DNA of 64,000 nt from Rhodopseudomonas sp. BR0M22 (GCF_010907035.1 NZ_QUMK01000001.1:62001-126000), one strand, 5' to 3'; positions 34,860 through 45,646 are shown, counted from the first letter of the stretch. Notes: generated by a model from the sequence alone, not told the origin. Numbers and translations are program-made.

Positions 34860-35102
34860 CTACTTCTCTTCCTCCATCGTCGCGGCAACAGCGGCGTTGG
34901 CGGACAGTCGCACCTTGTTGCCCTCGACCTCGGCCACCAGGCCGCCGTCGATGAAGTGATGATGGCCCTTGTGGCTGCCCTCGCCGTTATCCTTCTTGGT
35001 CAGCTTGATGCGGTTGCCCTCGACGTTGTCGACGGTGCCGACATGCACGCCGTCTGCGCCGATGAATTCCATATGTTCCTTGATGTTGCTCACGCCGCTC
35101 AT
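34860..35102 (-). CDS. DUF2171 (PRC-like) protein
   Basis: An 80-residue soluble protein of DUF2171: EFIGADGVHVGTVDNVEGN, IKLTKKD, a His-rich HKGHHHFIDGGLV and KVRLSANA. The fold resembles a PRC barrel. Such proteins are common in alphaproteobacteria and often stress-linked, but no reaction is known. The start has a Shine-Dalgarno-like gagg. It is monocistronic. Confidence 0.8.
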   Translation of the reverse strand: MSGVSNIKEHMEFIGADGVHVGTVDNVEGNRIKLTKKDNGEGSHKGHHHFIDGGLVAEVEGNKVRLSANAAVAATMEEEK

Positions 35103-35174
35103 GTCTTTGTCCTCTCGTCGGTCGGGGATCGGCTAACGCGCCGGGTTCCGAGAGGTTTCAAGGCTGCCGTCGGC

Positions 35175-35256
35175 CGTGGATGGATTTAGCGAAGCGATAC
35201 CCATCATCCACGTCGATCCCGTGGCAGGCGCTTGGTGGGTTTCGCTGCGCTTGCTG
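35175..35256. repeat. Palindromic repeat (family 5), truncated by the IS
   Basis: Contains gatacccatcatccacg and gtgggtttcgctgcgc, the halves of the same palindrome type as at 33471. The element stops exactly where the IS3-family element begins (35257), so the IS is inserted in, or has deleted, part of the repeat. Confidence 0.65.
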
Positions 35257-35269
35257 TGACCCCTTTCAT

Positions 35270-36196
35270 TCATCCAGCTGAAGCCAGAGTCACGGGTTGA
35301 GATTGGCGCAGGTGCGCCGGTTGAGCAACGGACGATCGGCGGAGCTGGTCGGGGTTGCGCAGCCGATCGTCCGTTGCGGTGATGGAGGCTGCGTAGGCAG
35401 CGGGTGTCATGTAGCCCAGCGCGGAATGCGGTCGTGTCCGGTTGTAGGCACCGATCCATCGGGCGACGGCGGCGCGGGCGTGATCGAGATCGTAGAACAG
35501 CGTCTCGTTGAGGAGTTCGTCCCGCATCCGGCCGTTGAAGCTCTCGACGAATCCGTTCTGCATCGGCTTGCCGGGCGCGATGAAGTGCCAGTCGACGCCG
35601 GCATCCTGGGTCCAGGCCAGCATCGCGTTCGAGGTGAACTCGGTGCCATGGTCGGAGACAATCAGGTCAGGCTTGCCCCGTCGCCGGATCACGTCGGCCA
35701 GTTCGCGCGCCACCCGCCGTCCGGAGATCGAGGTGTCCGCGATCGCCGCCAGGCATTCCTTGGTGACGTCGTCGACCACGTTGAAGATGCGGAAGCGCCG
35801 CCCGGACGCCAACTGGTCCGACACGAAGTCGACCGACCAGCGCGCGTTCGGCTTGGCCTCAACCAGGATCGGCGCCCGTGCGCCGGTCGGCCGTTTGCGC
35901 CCACGCCGCTGGCGTACCGACAGCCCTTCCTCCCGGTAGAGCCGCTGCGTCCTCTTGCGGTTCACCAGATGCCCCTCGTGCCGCAACAGCACGTGCAGCC
36001 GGCGGTAGCCGAACCGCCGCCGCTCGTTCGCCAAGTCGCGCAGCCGAGCACGCAGCTCGGTGTCCGGCGGCCGGTGGGACCGATAGCGGACCATCTTGCG
36101 GTCCGCTCCCACGATCTGGCAGGCCCGACGCTCCAACAGATCCATCACGGTCTGCAGGTGCGCGACGGCTTCGCGCTTGGCGGCGGGCCCTACCAT
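35270..36196 (-). CDS. IS3-family transposase OrfB (DDE integrase domain)
   Basis: A 308-residue domain when counted from the ATG in AAAAAAATGG; naturally it is produced as an OrfAB fusion. It has the HTH_21 region (RRFGYRRLHVLLRHEGHLVN) and the integrase core with WSVDFVSD (first Asp), IVSDHGTEFTSNAML (second Asp) and NGFVESFNGRMRDELLNE (Glu). All three catalytic acids are present, so the element may still be active. Confidence 0.9.
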   Translation of the reverse strand: MVGPAAKREAVAHLQTVMDLLERRACQIVGADRKMVRYRSHRPPDTELRARLRDLANERRRFGYRRLHVLLRHEGHLVNRKRTQRLYREEGLSVRQRRGRKRPTGARAPILVEAKPNARWSVDFVSDQLASGRRFRIFNVVDDVTKECLAAIADTSISGRRVARELADVIRRRGKPDLIVSDHGTEFTSNAMLAWTQDAGVDWHFIAPGKPMQNGFVESFNGRMRDELLNETLFYDLDHARAAVARWIGAYNRTRPHSALGYMTPAAYAASITATDDRLRNPDQLRRSSVAQPAHLRQSQPVTLASAG

Positions 36197-36456
36197 TTTT
36201 TTGACAGAAGCTCGCGCAACGCCGCCGCATCCAGCATCTGCTCGGCCAGCAGCTTCTTCAGCTTCGCGTTCTCGTCCTCGAGCTGCCGTAGTCGCTTGGC
36301 CTCCGAGGCGTCCATCCCGCCGAATTTGGCCTTCCAATTGTACAGCGTTGCTTCACAGATGCCGTGCTTGCGCGCCAGATCGGCCGTCTTGGCGCCGGCC
36401 TCGTGCTCCTTCAGCACCGCGATGATCTGCTCTTCCGTGAACCTTGCTCGATTCAT
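36190..36456 (-). CDS. IS3-family transposase OrfA
   Basis: An 88-residue helix-turn-helix protein (FTEEQIIAVLKEHEAGAKTA, RKHGICEATLYNWKAKFGG) with a C-terminal leucine zipper (RLRQLEDENAKLKKLLAEQ) typical of OrfA of the IS407 group. It binds the IS ends and, by a -1 frameshift at the A7 run (36196-36202), yields the OrfAB transposase. It ends at SKKW. Confidence 0.9.
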   Translation of the reverse strand: MNRARFTEEQIIAVLKEHEAGAKTADLARKHGICEATLYNWKAKFGGMDASEAKRLRQLEDENAKLKKLLAEQMLDAAALRELLSKKW

Positions 36457-36518
36457 CAGTCCGTCCTCGTCTGGCCGGACTCTAACTCCAACTGGAGGAA
36501 AAACTCAGGGGCAGGTCA

Positions 36519-36879
36519 CGCGAAGTAGACGAAGATCGGCGACAGCACCGGCAGCAGCGACGGGATGATCATTTCCTTGATCGCCGCCTTGGTCAGCAGG
36601 TCCACGGCCTTGCCGTAGTCCGGCTTGTCGGTGCCCTTCATGATGCCGGGCTTTTCGCGGAACTGACGACGCACTTCCTCGACGATCGCGCCGGCGGCGC
36701 GGCCGACCGCGGTCATGCGCATCGCGCCGAACAGGTACGGCAGCAGGCCGCCGAACAGGAAAACACCCCACCATATTGCCGGGCATGATCACCATCGCGT
36801 GCGCCGTCGTGGATCCCATCGCGATCGCCAGCCCCTGGATCACGTCGGTGGCGCGACCGGCGACCGAGGATTGCACGAT
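36519..36879 (-). pseudogene. Chimeric hppA fragment (H+-pyrophosphatase duplicate)
   Basis: Positions 36519-36758 align gap-free to 39045-39284 of the intact hppA, with few mismatches, starting exactly at the IS end. After a break, 36781-36879 aligns to about 39657-39755 but far less closely, so it comes from a diverged hppA-like gene. The intervening piece is missing and the reading frame changes between blocks. The fragment is not expressed as a functional protein. Left of the IS there is no remaining hppA sequence. Confidence 0.88.
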
Positions 36880-36887
36880 TACTTCTT

Positions 36888-37652
36888 CTAATTAGCCCCC
36901 TTACCCCAATCGAGGCCTAGAGGATTGGTAGGCTTTGGGTCGCAATTGTGCGAATTGGATATGTCTCCCCAAGCGTATCTGCCATTAAGATTGCCATGCA
37001 CGTTTGTGAAACAGACACCAAATAACATGCTATCAGTCAAACTGAGAAATGCATCGGACAAAGAACTTTCCTCGACACCTTGCGGGAAAAATCGAAGAAT
37101 AGTGTGACGCTGACCGGGCATAAGCGCGCCTCGCGGAATCGAGAGTTCAAATCTACTATTCTCAAATTTGCCCTGGAAGCTTGTCTTGGGCACCGACACA
37201 GCCCAACGCAAAAAATCAGACCCGCGCTCCCTAATGTCCTTGAGGTTCGTTTCGCCGTTCTTCACCACATGATGCCTTTCGCCCAATATCATAAAGAACT
37301 CGTAGATGTCGCCAATGCCCGTTCCGTTATTGACGACCGTGATTTCCAACCGTGCGGGGTCGACCTCAATGCGCACAAACGGCATTAACTGAATCTCTTG
37401 AAAGCGCTGGTCTCTCACTGTGCTTTCTGACGTGAGTCGAAACGACTCTTGAGATATCCGGGTCGCGTCTCTGGACAATTCCAAAGCTGCATATGCCACC
37501 AGAGCTGCCGCTAAGCTACCAATTCCCGAAGCCACAGCCGCGATCGCACCACAATTCGTTGCTAACATCCGCCATGTTATACCAACGAAATTAATCAATG
37601 TTCGAGAGTTTGAGGCGGGCTTCTCTCGGTCAGGCTGGATGCGGTCGGTCAT
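36888..37652 (-). CDS. Single-helix membrane protein of unknown function
   Basis: A 254-residue protein with a basic N-terminus, one membrane helix (about residues 36-56, AIAAVASGIGSLAAALVAYA), a short helix and a beta-rich soluble domain (RIEVDPARLEITVVNNGTGI). Codon use is much less GC-rich than in hppA, consistent with transfer. I recognise no family. It lies between the hppA fragment and the decayed 52-residue gene copy. The topology recalls the unknown protein at 26683 but sequence similarity is not evident. Confidence 0.6.
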   Translation of the reverse strand: MTDRIQPDREKPASNSRTLINFVGITWRMLATNCGAIAAVASGIGSLAAALVAYAALELSRDATRISQESFRLTSESTVRDQRFQEIQLMPFVRIEVDPARLEITVVNNGTGIGDIYEFFMILGERHHVVKNGETNLKDIRERGSDFLRWAVSVPKTSFQGKFENSRFELSIPRGALMPGQRHTILRFFPQGVEESSLSDAFLSLTDSMLFGVCFTNVHGNLNGRYAWGDISNSHNCDPKPTNPLGLDWGKGAN

Positions 37653-37739
37653 TTTTTTAACCGTAGAGCTTAAAGTTAGCCGAGGTGCGTAATTCCACTA
37701 TGGCTTGAATGAAGCCTTCGGCTGCGGGTCACGCATTTC

Positions 37740-37881
37740 TAGGGTCTTGACGCGCTTGCTCAGGCTTAACTCGCTTTGAACCGTAAGCTCGGCAGCGCCT
37801 TGGTACGACGCTCGCTTTCTTCTGTTTCACCACTTGGCGGCGCGCAGGTCTTGGCGGATGACAGTGACATTGGTCATCCCT
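37740..37881 (-). pseudogene. Decayed copy of the 52-residue gene at 34417
   Basis: From 37870 leftward the sequence starts ATGTCACTGTCATCCGCCAA, one mismatch to the first 20 nt of the gene at 34575. The preceding ATGACC is also shared, as are several later blocks such as cagaag-aaagcga. Indels shift the frame, giving MSLSSAKTCAPPSG and an early stop. It is a duplicate that has lost function. Confidence 0.7.
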
Positions 37882-37897
37882 CTTTAGATGGCTCGCC

Positions 37898-38587
37898 TTA
37901 CCGTTTACCTGCAACTGCTTTCATTTTGTCTGAACTTAGGACGGCAGCGATAAGACTTGCCCTCTTTGCCATGTACCTAGCAAAATTCTTTCGAGCGGAC
38001 TTCAGCAAGTACACGCCAACTAGAGGAGTCATCAAAAGAATGAGTAGAGAAGTTGTAGGCGCCGGAGACTCCACCACGTAAAACAAAGTGACGATCATCA
38101 CGCCGACCAACGACAACAGAAGATTTAGTTGGAATTCAAGGTGGTACCAATATCCCTCGCGAATGTGGTCGACAGTAGCGACACCGATTTTCTCTATGAG
38201 TAGCAATTCGGGATCGATTTTCGAATCGAACTCCTCCCTAAGGTCAGGACGCTGGAATGAGCCGGATGACCAACACCGATCCAATAAGCATCCCGACAAA
38301 TGTGCGCACAACTCTCTTAGCTTCTCATCTTGCTCGAGGACAGGATCGCGAACCAACGAATCTAAGGGCCCCATAAACACTACAATATTTGACAACAACC
38401 CCAGCAAGGTCGCGACGGGCAATGCCAGCCCCAAGGCAAGTGTCGGCTGGGCGATGGCGAATTTCCAGATTGAGGATAGCGCAAGATTTGGCCCAATTTT
38501 GTCTTCGCCAACGATTAAGATCGCGAGCCAAACAAAACCCGGCAGAAACGTTTTAACCCCGAAAGTAAATGCGCCAAAGAAATTCAT
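37898..38587 (-). CDS. Polytopic membrane protein of unknown function
   Basis: A 229-residue protein with four hydrophobic segments: about residues 10-30, 40-65, 142-160 and 165-183. Between segments two and three lies a soluble, charged region with Cys residues (LCAHLSGCLLDRC). The C-terminal tail is basic. The start at 38585-38587 (MNFFGAFTFG) is preferred, since the upstream stretch is not hydrophobic and lacks a site. Low GC third-position bias suggests acquisition. I recognise no family. Confidence 0.55.
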   Translation of the reverse strand: MNFFGAFTFGVKTFLPGFVWLAILIVGEDKIGPNLALSSIWKFAIAQPTLALGLALPVATLLGLLSNIVVFMGPLDSLVRDPVLEQDEKLRELCAHLSGCLLDRCWSSGSFQRPDLREEFDSKIDPELLLIEKIGVATVDHIREGYWYHLEFQLNLLLSLVGVMIVTLFYVVESPAPTTSLLILLMTPLVGVYLLKSARKNFARYMAKRASLIAAVLSSDKMKAVAGKR

Positions 38588-38670
38588 GACTTTTTCTTCA
38601 AAACGGCAAGAATCAAAAACTTCGTCAAAAGCTACCCTGCTTCCGAAATGAGGGAAAGCGACGGAAAATG

Positions 38671-38700
38671 AAAAGCCCCGCGGCTCGCGCCGCGGGGCTT
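38671..38700 (-). terminator. Strong rho-independent terminator of hppA
   Basis: A 12-bp stem (aagccccgcggc / gccgcggggctt) with a 4-nt loop and, on the minus strand, a T-rich downstream run. It lies 27 nt after the hppA stop. Confidence 0.9.
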
Positions 38701-38726
38701 CATGTTGGACCAACCTCTCCTGACGC

Positions 38727-40847
<2,121 letters not shown>

Positions 40848-41077
40848 ACCTGATTGCCTCAGTCCCGAGTTTCACCCCCGTGCCTGCGCTGCGGGAGCGG
40901 CGCGGGCGCGCAACAAGATGGCGTGCCCTCTTTTGCGGGGCAGCCTCAAATCGCGGCGAACCTTGCCAAAATCACAGGTGCTCCGCAATCGCTGCGAAGG
41001 GACTAAGCTGGGCTTTTCCGCCGACCTTCGGGCTATTCCAGCGGGCTTCCTCGCGCTGGAATACCAGTGACTAAGCG

Positions 41078-42049
41078 TCAGAAATGACTGAAAGACAGCG
41101 TCTTCAGTGCGATTTCACGGGCGTTTTGATCGAGCCAGCGAGGCGGAGCAGTTCCCTGCTCGACGACACCAATGACAGTCACCTGCACGTCACTTCGTTG
41201 CGCCGCAGCAAGAAACTGATCGAGGTTGTTTTGTGCAACGCCGCAAAGCAATTCGTAATCATCACCGCCGCTGAGTAATCGCGCGAGCTTCGACTCATCA
41301 GTTCCCGCAATCGCACACGCAGCGTCCGACAACGGCACCGCAGCAGCGCGGACAATCGCGGTGACCCCGGAGGCGGCGCACATTTTGGCGAGATCGCCGG
41401 CGAGGCCATCGGAGATGTCCATCGCCGCGCCGGCATAGTCGCGCACGGCCGCCGCCAGAGCCGAGCGTGGCTGCGGCACCCGATAGCGATCGATCAGAAA
41501 CGCATGGTCAGCCTGATTGGCGGCGGTCGCCCGGCCTTGCAGCAGATCGAGCCCGAGCGCGGCATCGCCGATCGTGCCGGTGACGACGATGGCGTCGCCA
41601 GGGCGCAGCGCGTCGCGCGCCACCATCCGGCCCGGCGGCACCCGGCCGAGCGCCGTCACCGAGATCATCATCGGGCCAGGAGTCGAAACCGTGTCGCCGC
41701 CGAGCAGCGGGCAGCGGAACGTCGCCGCATCCTCGCCGAGCGCGGCGGCGAAAGGCGCGAGGAAACGCTCGTCGGCCCGGCGCAGCGCCAGCGTCAGCAG
41801 GAAGCCGGCCGGCTCGGCGCCCTTGGCGGCGAGATCAGACAGGTTCACCCGCAGCGCCTTGCGGGCGATGGCCTCCGGAGGATCGTCGGGGAGATAATGC
41901 ACGCCCTCGACGATCGCGTCGGTGGTCAGCACCAGATCGCTGCCCGTCGCCGCCAAGACGGCAGCGTCATCCACGAGCCCGCGCGCGCCCTGATCGGTCG
42001 CCAGTGGCTTGAAGTAGCGTGCGATCAGACCGTCTTCACCGGAGGGCAT
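41078..42049 (-). CDS. thiL: Thiamine-monophosphate kinase
   Basis: A 323-residue ATP-dependent kinase that makes thiamine diphosphate from the monophosphate. N-terminal family cues are GEDGLIARYFKPL and GLVDDAAVL (metal binding), with VHYLPDDPPEAIARKALRVN, LLGGDTVSTPGPMMISVTAL and YAGAAMDISDGLAGDLAKMC. Length is normal. It is separated from nusB by a 200-bp repeat region, so the two may be less tightly linked than usual for this order. Confidence 0.95.
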   Translation of the reverse strand: MPSGEDGLIARYFKPLATDQGARGLVDDAAVLAATGSDLVLTTDAIVEGVHYLPDDPPEAIARKALRVNLSDLAAKGAEPAGFLLTLALRRADERFLAPFAAALGEDAATFRCPLLGGDTVSTPGPMMISVTALGRVPPGRMVARDALRPGDAIVVTGTIGDAALGLDLLQGRATAANQADHAFLIDRYRVPQPRSALAAAVRDYAGAAMDISDGLAGDLAKMCAASGVTAIVRAAAVPLSDAACAIAGTDESKLARLLSGGDDYELLCGVAQNNLDQFLAAAQRSDVQVTVIGVVEQGTAPPRWLDQNAREIALKTLSFSHF

Positions 42050-42102
42050 CGAAGCAAGAACCTCGCCGTCATTGCACCTACGTTACCCAAGGCACGGCGC
42101 GC

Positions 42103-42240
42103 TCCCTCTCCCGCTTGCGGGAGAGGGCTGGGGTGAGGGTGCCCCGAGCACTGACGCTCGGCTTCGCGGAAGCGCCCCCTCACTCGGATCGCATCTGACG
42201 GTGCGATCCGACCTCTCTCCGCGCGCGGGGAGAGGTTAGG
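42103..42240. repeat. Intergenic palindromic repeat, family 3
   Basis: Contains ccctctcccgcttgcgggagaggg (42104-42127, perfect hairpin), then ggggtgagggtgccccg, an inner dyad cggatcgcatctgacggtgcgatccg, and acctctctccgcgcgcggggagaggtt at the right. The dispersed gggtgaggg-type element is common in this family. It lies between nusB and thiL. Confidence 0.8.
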
Positions 42241-42253
42241 CCGTGGCGCTTGG

Positions 42254-42784
42254 CTAGCTACGCGTAAACTCGTCCTCGCGGAACCGCCGCGCGATCTGGT
42301 CGAGCACGGCGTTGACCATGCCGGTCTCGTCCTTCTCGACGAAGGCGTGGGCGACGTCGACATATTCGGAGACGACGACCCGCGCCGGGATGTCCTTGCG
42401 GTGTTCGAGCTCGTAGGCCCCTGCCCGCATCACCGCGCGCAGGATCGCGTCGATCCGCGCCAGCGGCCAGCCCTTGGCGAGCAGATCGTCGATCAGGGGA
42501 TCGATCTGCTTCTGATCGCGCACCACGCCGGCGACGATGTCGCGGAAGAAAGCGGCCTCTGCGGGGAGATACTGTTCGCCTTCGACTTCGTTGCCGATCC
42601 AGAAGCTCTCGAACTCGGCGAAGGTCTCGTTGATGCCGGCGCCGCCGATGTCCATCTGGTACAGCGCTTGCACCGCAGCGAGGCGCGCCGCGCCCCGGCG
42701 GTTGGCCTTGCGCTCGCCCTTCGGCGTCATCTTTTTAAGATCGGGCTTTTTGAACGCGGGTTTGTTGATCTCGGCCATCGGCAT
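42254..42784 (-). CDS. nusB: Transcription antitermination factor NusB
   Basis: A 176-residue all-helical protein that binds boxA RNA with NusE (S10). The core is RRGAARLAAVQALYQMDIGG and the C-terminal LRAVMRAGAYELEHRKDIPA with VVVSEYVDVAHAFVEKDE. The 30-residue basic N-terminal extension is common in rhizobia. The ATG at 42784 shares one base with the ribH stop (TGATG), so coupling is likely; the ATG two codons later is also possible. Confidence 0.94.
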   Translation of the reverse strand: MPMAEINKPAFKKPDLKKMTPKGERKANRRGAARLAAVQALYQMDIGGAGINETFAEFESFWIGNEVEGEQYLPAEAAFFRDIVAGVVRDQKQIDPLIDDLLAKGWPLARIDAILRAVMRAGAYELEHRKDIPARVVVSEYVDVAHAFVEKDETGMVNAVLDQIARRFREDEFTRS

Positions 42785-43275
42785 CACGCCTTCGCCAGCC
42801 GGCGCTTGATGCGCAGCATCGCCAGCGCGGCGCGCGCGGCGTCGCCGCCCTTGTTGAGGTCGCCGGGCTTGGCCCGCGCCCAGGCCTGCTCGTCGGTGTT
42901 AACGGTGATGATGCCGTTGCCGAGCGGGAATTTGCGCGCGACGCTGAGGTCCATCAGCGCGCGGGCCGACTCCATCGACACGATCTCGAAATGGATGGTC
43001 TCGCCGCGCACCACACAGCCGAGCGCAATCGCGGCGTCATAGGGCTTGCCGGCAGCTTCCGCGGCGTCGATAGCGATTGCAACCGCGGCCGGGATCTCCA
43101 GCGCGCCGGGCACCGTCAGGACGTCGTGGGTGGCGCCGGCGGCCTTCAGCTCGGCAACCGCGCCTTCCAGCAGCGCGTCCTGGATATCATCATAGAACCG
43201 CGCCTCGACGATCAGGACGCGCGCGCCCGAAACGTCGGTCTGGTCTTTCAGAGGTGCGCGCCGTGCGTCTGCCAT
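42784..43275 (-). CDS. ribH: 6,7-dimethyl-8-ribityllumazine synthase
   Basis: A 163-residue lumazine synthase condensing 5-amino-6-ribitylaminouracil with dihydroxybutanone phosphate. It has [36 protein letters not shown] and [20 protein letters not shown] (the catalytic His is in this stretch). [15 protein letters not shown] is also typical. It forms the riboflavin set with ribD and ribE upstream. The gap to ribE contains a repeat, and ribH itself is coupled to nusB. Confidence 0.95.
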   Translation of the reverse strand: MADARRAPLKDQTDVSGARVLIVEARFYDDIQDALLEGAVAELKAAGATHDVLTVPGALEIPAAVAIAIDAAEAAGKPYDAAIALGCVVRGETIHFEIVSMESARALMDLSVARKFPLGNGIITVNTDEQAWARAKPGDLNKGGDAARAALAMLRIKRRLAKA

Positions 43276-43297
43276 GGGACTCTCAATCCTACTCGAA

Positions 43298-43372
43298 CGT
43301 CATCGCCGGGCTCGACCCGGCGATCCATCTTGTTAAGAGGATGGATGCGCGGGTCAAGCCCGCGCATGACGG
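43298..43372. repeat. Intergenic palindromic repeat, family 2 (copy C)
   Basis: cgtcatcgccgggctcgacc at the left and gggtcaagcccgcgcatgacgg at the right form imperfect inverted ends around gatccatcttgttaagaggatgg. A longer relative lies at 45660. It sits between ribE and ribH. Confidence 0.8.
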
Positions 43373-43378
43373 TGGTTT

Positions 43379-43987
43379 CTATTTCATCTCGCTCAGGCGC
43401 GCGGCATAGCGGGCCATCAGGTCGACCTCGATATTGACCTCGCTGCCGACCTGCCAGCCGCCTAAAATGGTCGCCGTCAGCGTGTGCGGGATGATCAGCA
43501 CCGAGAATTTGGTGTCCTCGACGGTGTTCACCGTCAGCGAGGTGCCGTCGAGCGTCACCGAGCCCTTCGGCGCGATGAACCGCGCCAGCTCGCGGCTGGT
43601 TTCCAGCGTGAAGCGGGCCATGTCCGGCAGCTCCTCGCGCGCCACCACCTTGGCAATGCCGTCGACATGGCCGGTGACGATGTGGCCGCCGAGCTCATCG
43701 CCGATCTTCAGCGCGCGTTCGAGGTTGAGTCGGGTGCCGGCGGCCCAGGCGCTCGCGGTGGTCTTGGCCAGCGTCTCGGCGCCGGCGTCGACCTCGTACC
43801 AGGTCTTGCCGCCCTCGATGCCGGAGCCGACCACGGTCATGCAGATGCCGTTACTGGCGATCGAGGCGCCGTCGGCGATGGTCGACTGGTCGTAGGCGCA
43901 GCGGATCCGCAGCCGGTGCAACTGGCCCTGCGCGACCGGCTTGACGGTCTCGATCTCGCCGATGTCGGTGACAATGCCGGTGAACAT
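43379..43987 (-). CDS. ribE: Riboflavin synthase, alpha subunit
   Basis: A 202-residue two-barrel enzyme that dismutates lumazine to riboflavin. MFTGIVTDIGEIETV begins the first barrel; the substrate-site blocks ASNGICMTVV and VTLDGTSLTVNTVED are in the two barrels, and GDELGGHIVTGHVDG lies between them. Length is normal. It lies between ribD (10 nt upstream) and ribH. Confidence 0.95.
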   Translation of the reverse strand: MFTGIVTDIGEIETVKPVAQGQLHRLRIRCAYDQSTIADGASIASNGICMTVVGSGIEGGKTWYEVDAGAETLAKTTASAWAAGTRLNLERALKIGDELGGHIVTGHVDGIAKVVAREELPDMARFTLETSRELARFIAPKGSVTLDGTSLTVNTVEDTKFSVLIIPHTLTATILGGWQVGSEVNIEVDLMARYAARLSEMK

Positions 43988-43997
43988 GGAATGCCTT

Positions 43998-45167
43998 CTA
44001 GTTCGAATCGTAAATGGTGAGCCTATCCGCGCCGACGCGGTCTGTGCTGCGAACGCGCCAATGCGGGGAATCGGTGATCGCGGTCAGCGCCTGGCCGTCC
44101 AGTGCGTCGACACCGTCGGCGCCGATCGGCGTCTGGCTGTGCCACAGCCAGATCTCGTCGGCGAGCCGCCGATTGACGAACGCCGCGGCGACGCGGGCGC
44201 CGCCTTCGACCAAAAGGCGCGTCACGCCCTTGTCCGATAGCGCGCGCAGCACCGCCGGCAGATCGAGGCCCGGCGCGTCGGCGCAATCGGCGACGTGGAC
44301 CACCTCGGCACCGGCCGCGCCGAGCCGCGCGGCGGTCGCGGCTTCGGCGATCTCGGAGGCCATCAGCCACAGCGGCGTGGTTCGCGCCGAATGCACGAGC
44401 TTGCTGGTGGTGGGAATCCGCAACGACCGGTCGAGCACCACCCGGATCGGCGATTGCGCCGCCATCCCCGGCAGCCGGCAGGTCAGCGCCGGATCGTCGG
44501 CCAGCACGGTGCCGATCCCGACCAGCACCGCATCGGAGCGGGCGCGCAGCAGATGCGTCCGCGCGTTGGCAGCCTCTCCGGTGATCGCGACCGGCTTGTG
44601 GCCGGCGGCGGCGATCTTGCCGTCGGCCGAGACCGCCAGCTTCAGCGTGACGTGCGGACGGTGGTCGCGGATGCGATGGAGGTGGCCGGCATGGTCGCGC
44701 GCTGCCTCCTCGGCACACAGCCCGGTCTCCACCGCGATGCCGGACGCGCGCAGCCGGGCATGTCCCTGGCCGCCGACCAGCGGATTGGGGTCTTCGATCG
44801 CCGACACAACGCGTGCGACTCCGGCCGCGATGATCGCATCGGCGCACGGCGGCGAACGGCCATGATGCGAGCACGGCTCCAGCGTCACGTAGAGCGTGGC
44901 GCCGCGCGCCGCATCGCCGGCGCGCCGCAACGCTTCGACCTCGGCATGGGGGCGGCCGCCGTCCTGAGTCCAGCCGCGGCCGACGATGATGCCGTCCTTG
45001 ACCAGCACCGCGCCGACGGCCGGATTCGTGCCGGTCCGCCCCTGCCCGCGCCGGCCGAGCGCCAGCGCCAGTTGCATGAAGCGGCGATCGGAGGACTCAC
45101 CGGCCTTGGCCGCCTTCTCGGCAGCGAGCTTCTGGCCGACCTGCTCCTCCAGGATGCGGAAGATCAT
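43998..45167 (-). CDS. ribD: Bifunctional riboflavin deaminase-reductase RibD
   Basis: A 389-residue fusion. The N-terminal deaminase (residues about 30-160) has the zinc site PHAEVEAL and [17 protein letters not shown]. The C-terminal reductase (about 165-389) has [15 protein letters not shown] and [20 protein letters not shown]. It acts in the second and third riboflavin steps. The ATG at 45165-45167 overlaps the nrdR stop by 4 nt (ATGA), showing coupling. Confidence 0.95.
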   Translation of the reverse strand: MIFRILEEQVGQKLAAEKAAKAGESSDRRFMQLALALGRRGQGRTGTNPAVGAVLVKDGIIVGRGWTQDGGRPHAEVEALRRAGDAARGATLYVTLEPCSHHGRSPPCADAIIAAGVARVVSAIEDPNPLVGGQGHARLRASGIAVETGLCAEEAARDHAGHLHRIRDHRPHVTLKLAVSADGKIAAAGHKPVAITGEAANARTHLLRARSDAVLVGIGTVLADDPALTCRLPGMAAQSPIRVVLDRSLRIPTTSKLVHSARTTPLWLMASEIAEAATAARLGAAGAEVVHVADCADAPGLDLPAVLRALSDKGVTRLLVEGGARVAAAFVNRRLADEIWLWHSQTPIGADGVDALDGQALTAITDSPHWRVRSTDRVGADRLTIYDSN

Positions 45168-45646
45168 TTGCGGACCAAGGTCGCTTTCGCCTCGTCCTCG
45201 TGAGACAGCTCGCCAAGTACTGCCTCGAAGTCCTTGGCCTCGCGAAAATTGCGATACACCGAGGCGAACCGGACATAGGCGACGTCGTCGAGCTTGCGCA
45301 GGTGATCCATCACGCTCTCGCCGATCGCCTCAGACGAAACCTCGGCCTCGCCGCCGCTTTCCAGCTCGCGCACGATGGTCGACACCATCTGCTCGACCCG
45401 CTCCGGATCGACCGGCCGCTTGCGCAAACTGATCTGCACCGAGCGGACCAGCTTGTCGCGGTCGAACGGCACCCGTCGACCGTTGCGCTTGATCACGATC
45501 AGCTCGCGAAGCTGCACCCGCTCGAAGGTGGTGAATCGGAAATTGCAGGCAATGCACACCCGCCGCCGCCGGATCACCGAGGAATCCTCAGTGGGCCGGC
45601 TATCCTTCACCTGGGTATCGAGGCTGTTGCAGTTCGGGCAGCGCAT
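45164..45646 (-). CDS. nrdR: Transcriptional repressor NrdR
   Basis: A 160-residue repressor of ribonucleotide reductase genes. It has a zinc ribbon at the N-terminus (MRCPNC...CIAC), a basic segment RRRRVC, and an ATP-cone domain ([20 protein letters not shown]). C-terminal [14 protein letters not shown] is typical. It lies between glyA and ribD, the common alphaproteobacterial order, and is coupled to ribD. No NrdR box is apparent within this stretch. Confidence 0.95.
   Translation of the reverse strand: MRCPNCNSLDTQVKDSRPTEDSSVIRRRRVCIACNFRFTTFERVQLRELIVIKRNGRRVPFDRDKLVRSVQISLRKRPVDPERVEQMVSTIVRELESGGEAEVSSEAIGESVMDHLRKLDDVAYVRFASVYRNFREAKDFEAVLGELSHEDEAKATLVRK

Larger units (their letters stand above)
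35257..36518 (-). mobile_element. Insertion sequence, IS3 family (IS407-like group)
   Basis: About 1262 bp. Both ends start TGACC (35257 on plus, 36518 on minus) with further imperfect matching of the terminal 30 bp (TTTCATTCATCCAGCTGAAG against TTTTTCCTCCAGTTGGAG). It carries orfA and orfB on the minus strand joined by an A7 slippery run. No matching 4-bp target duplication is seen (ctg/gctg on the left, cgcg on the right), which points to rearrangement after insertion. It abuts a repeat on one side and an hppA fragment on the other. Confidence 0.85.
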
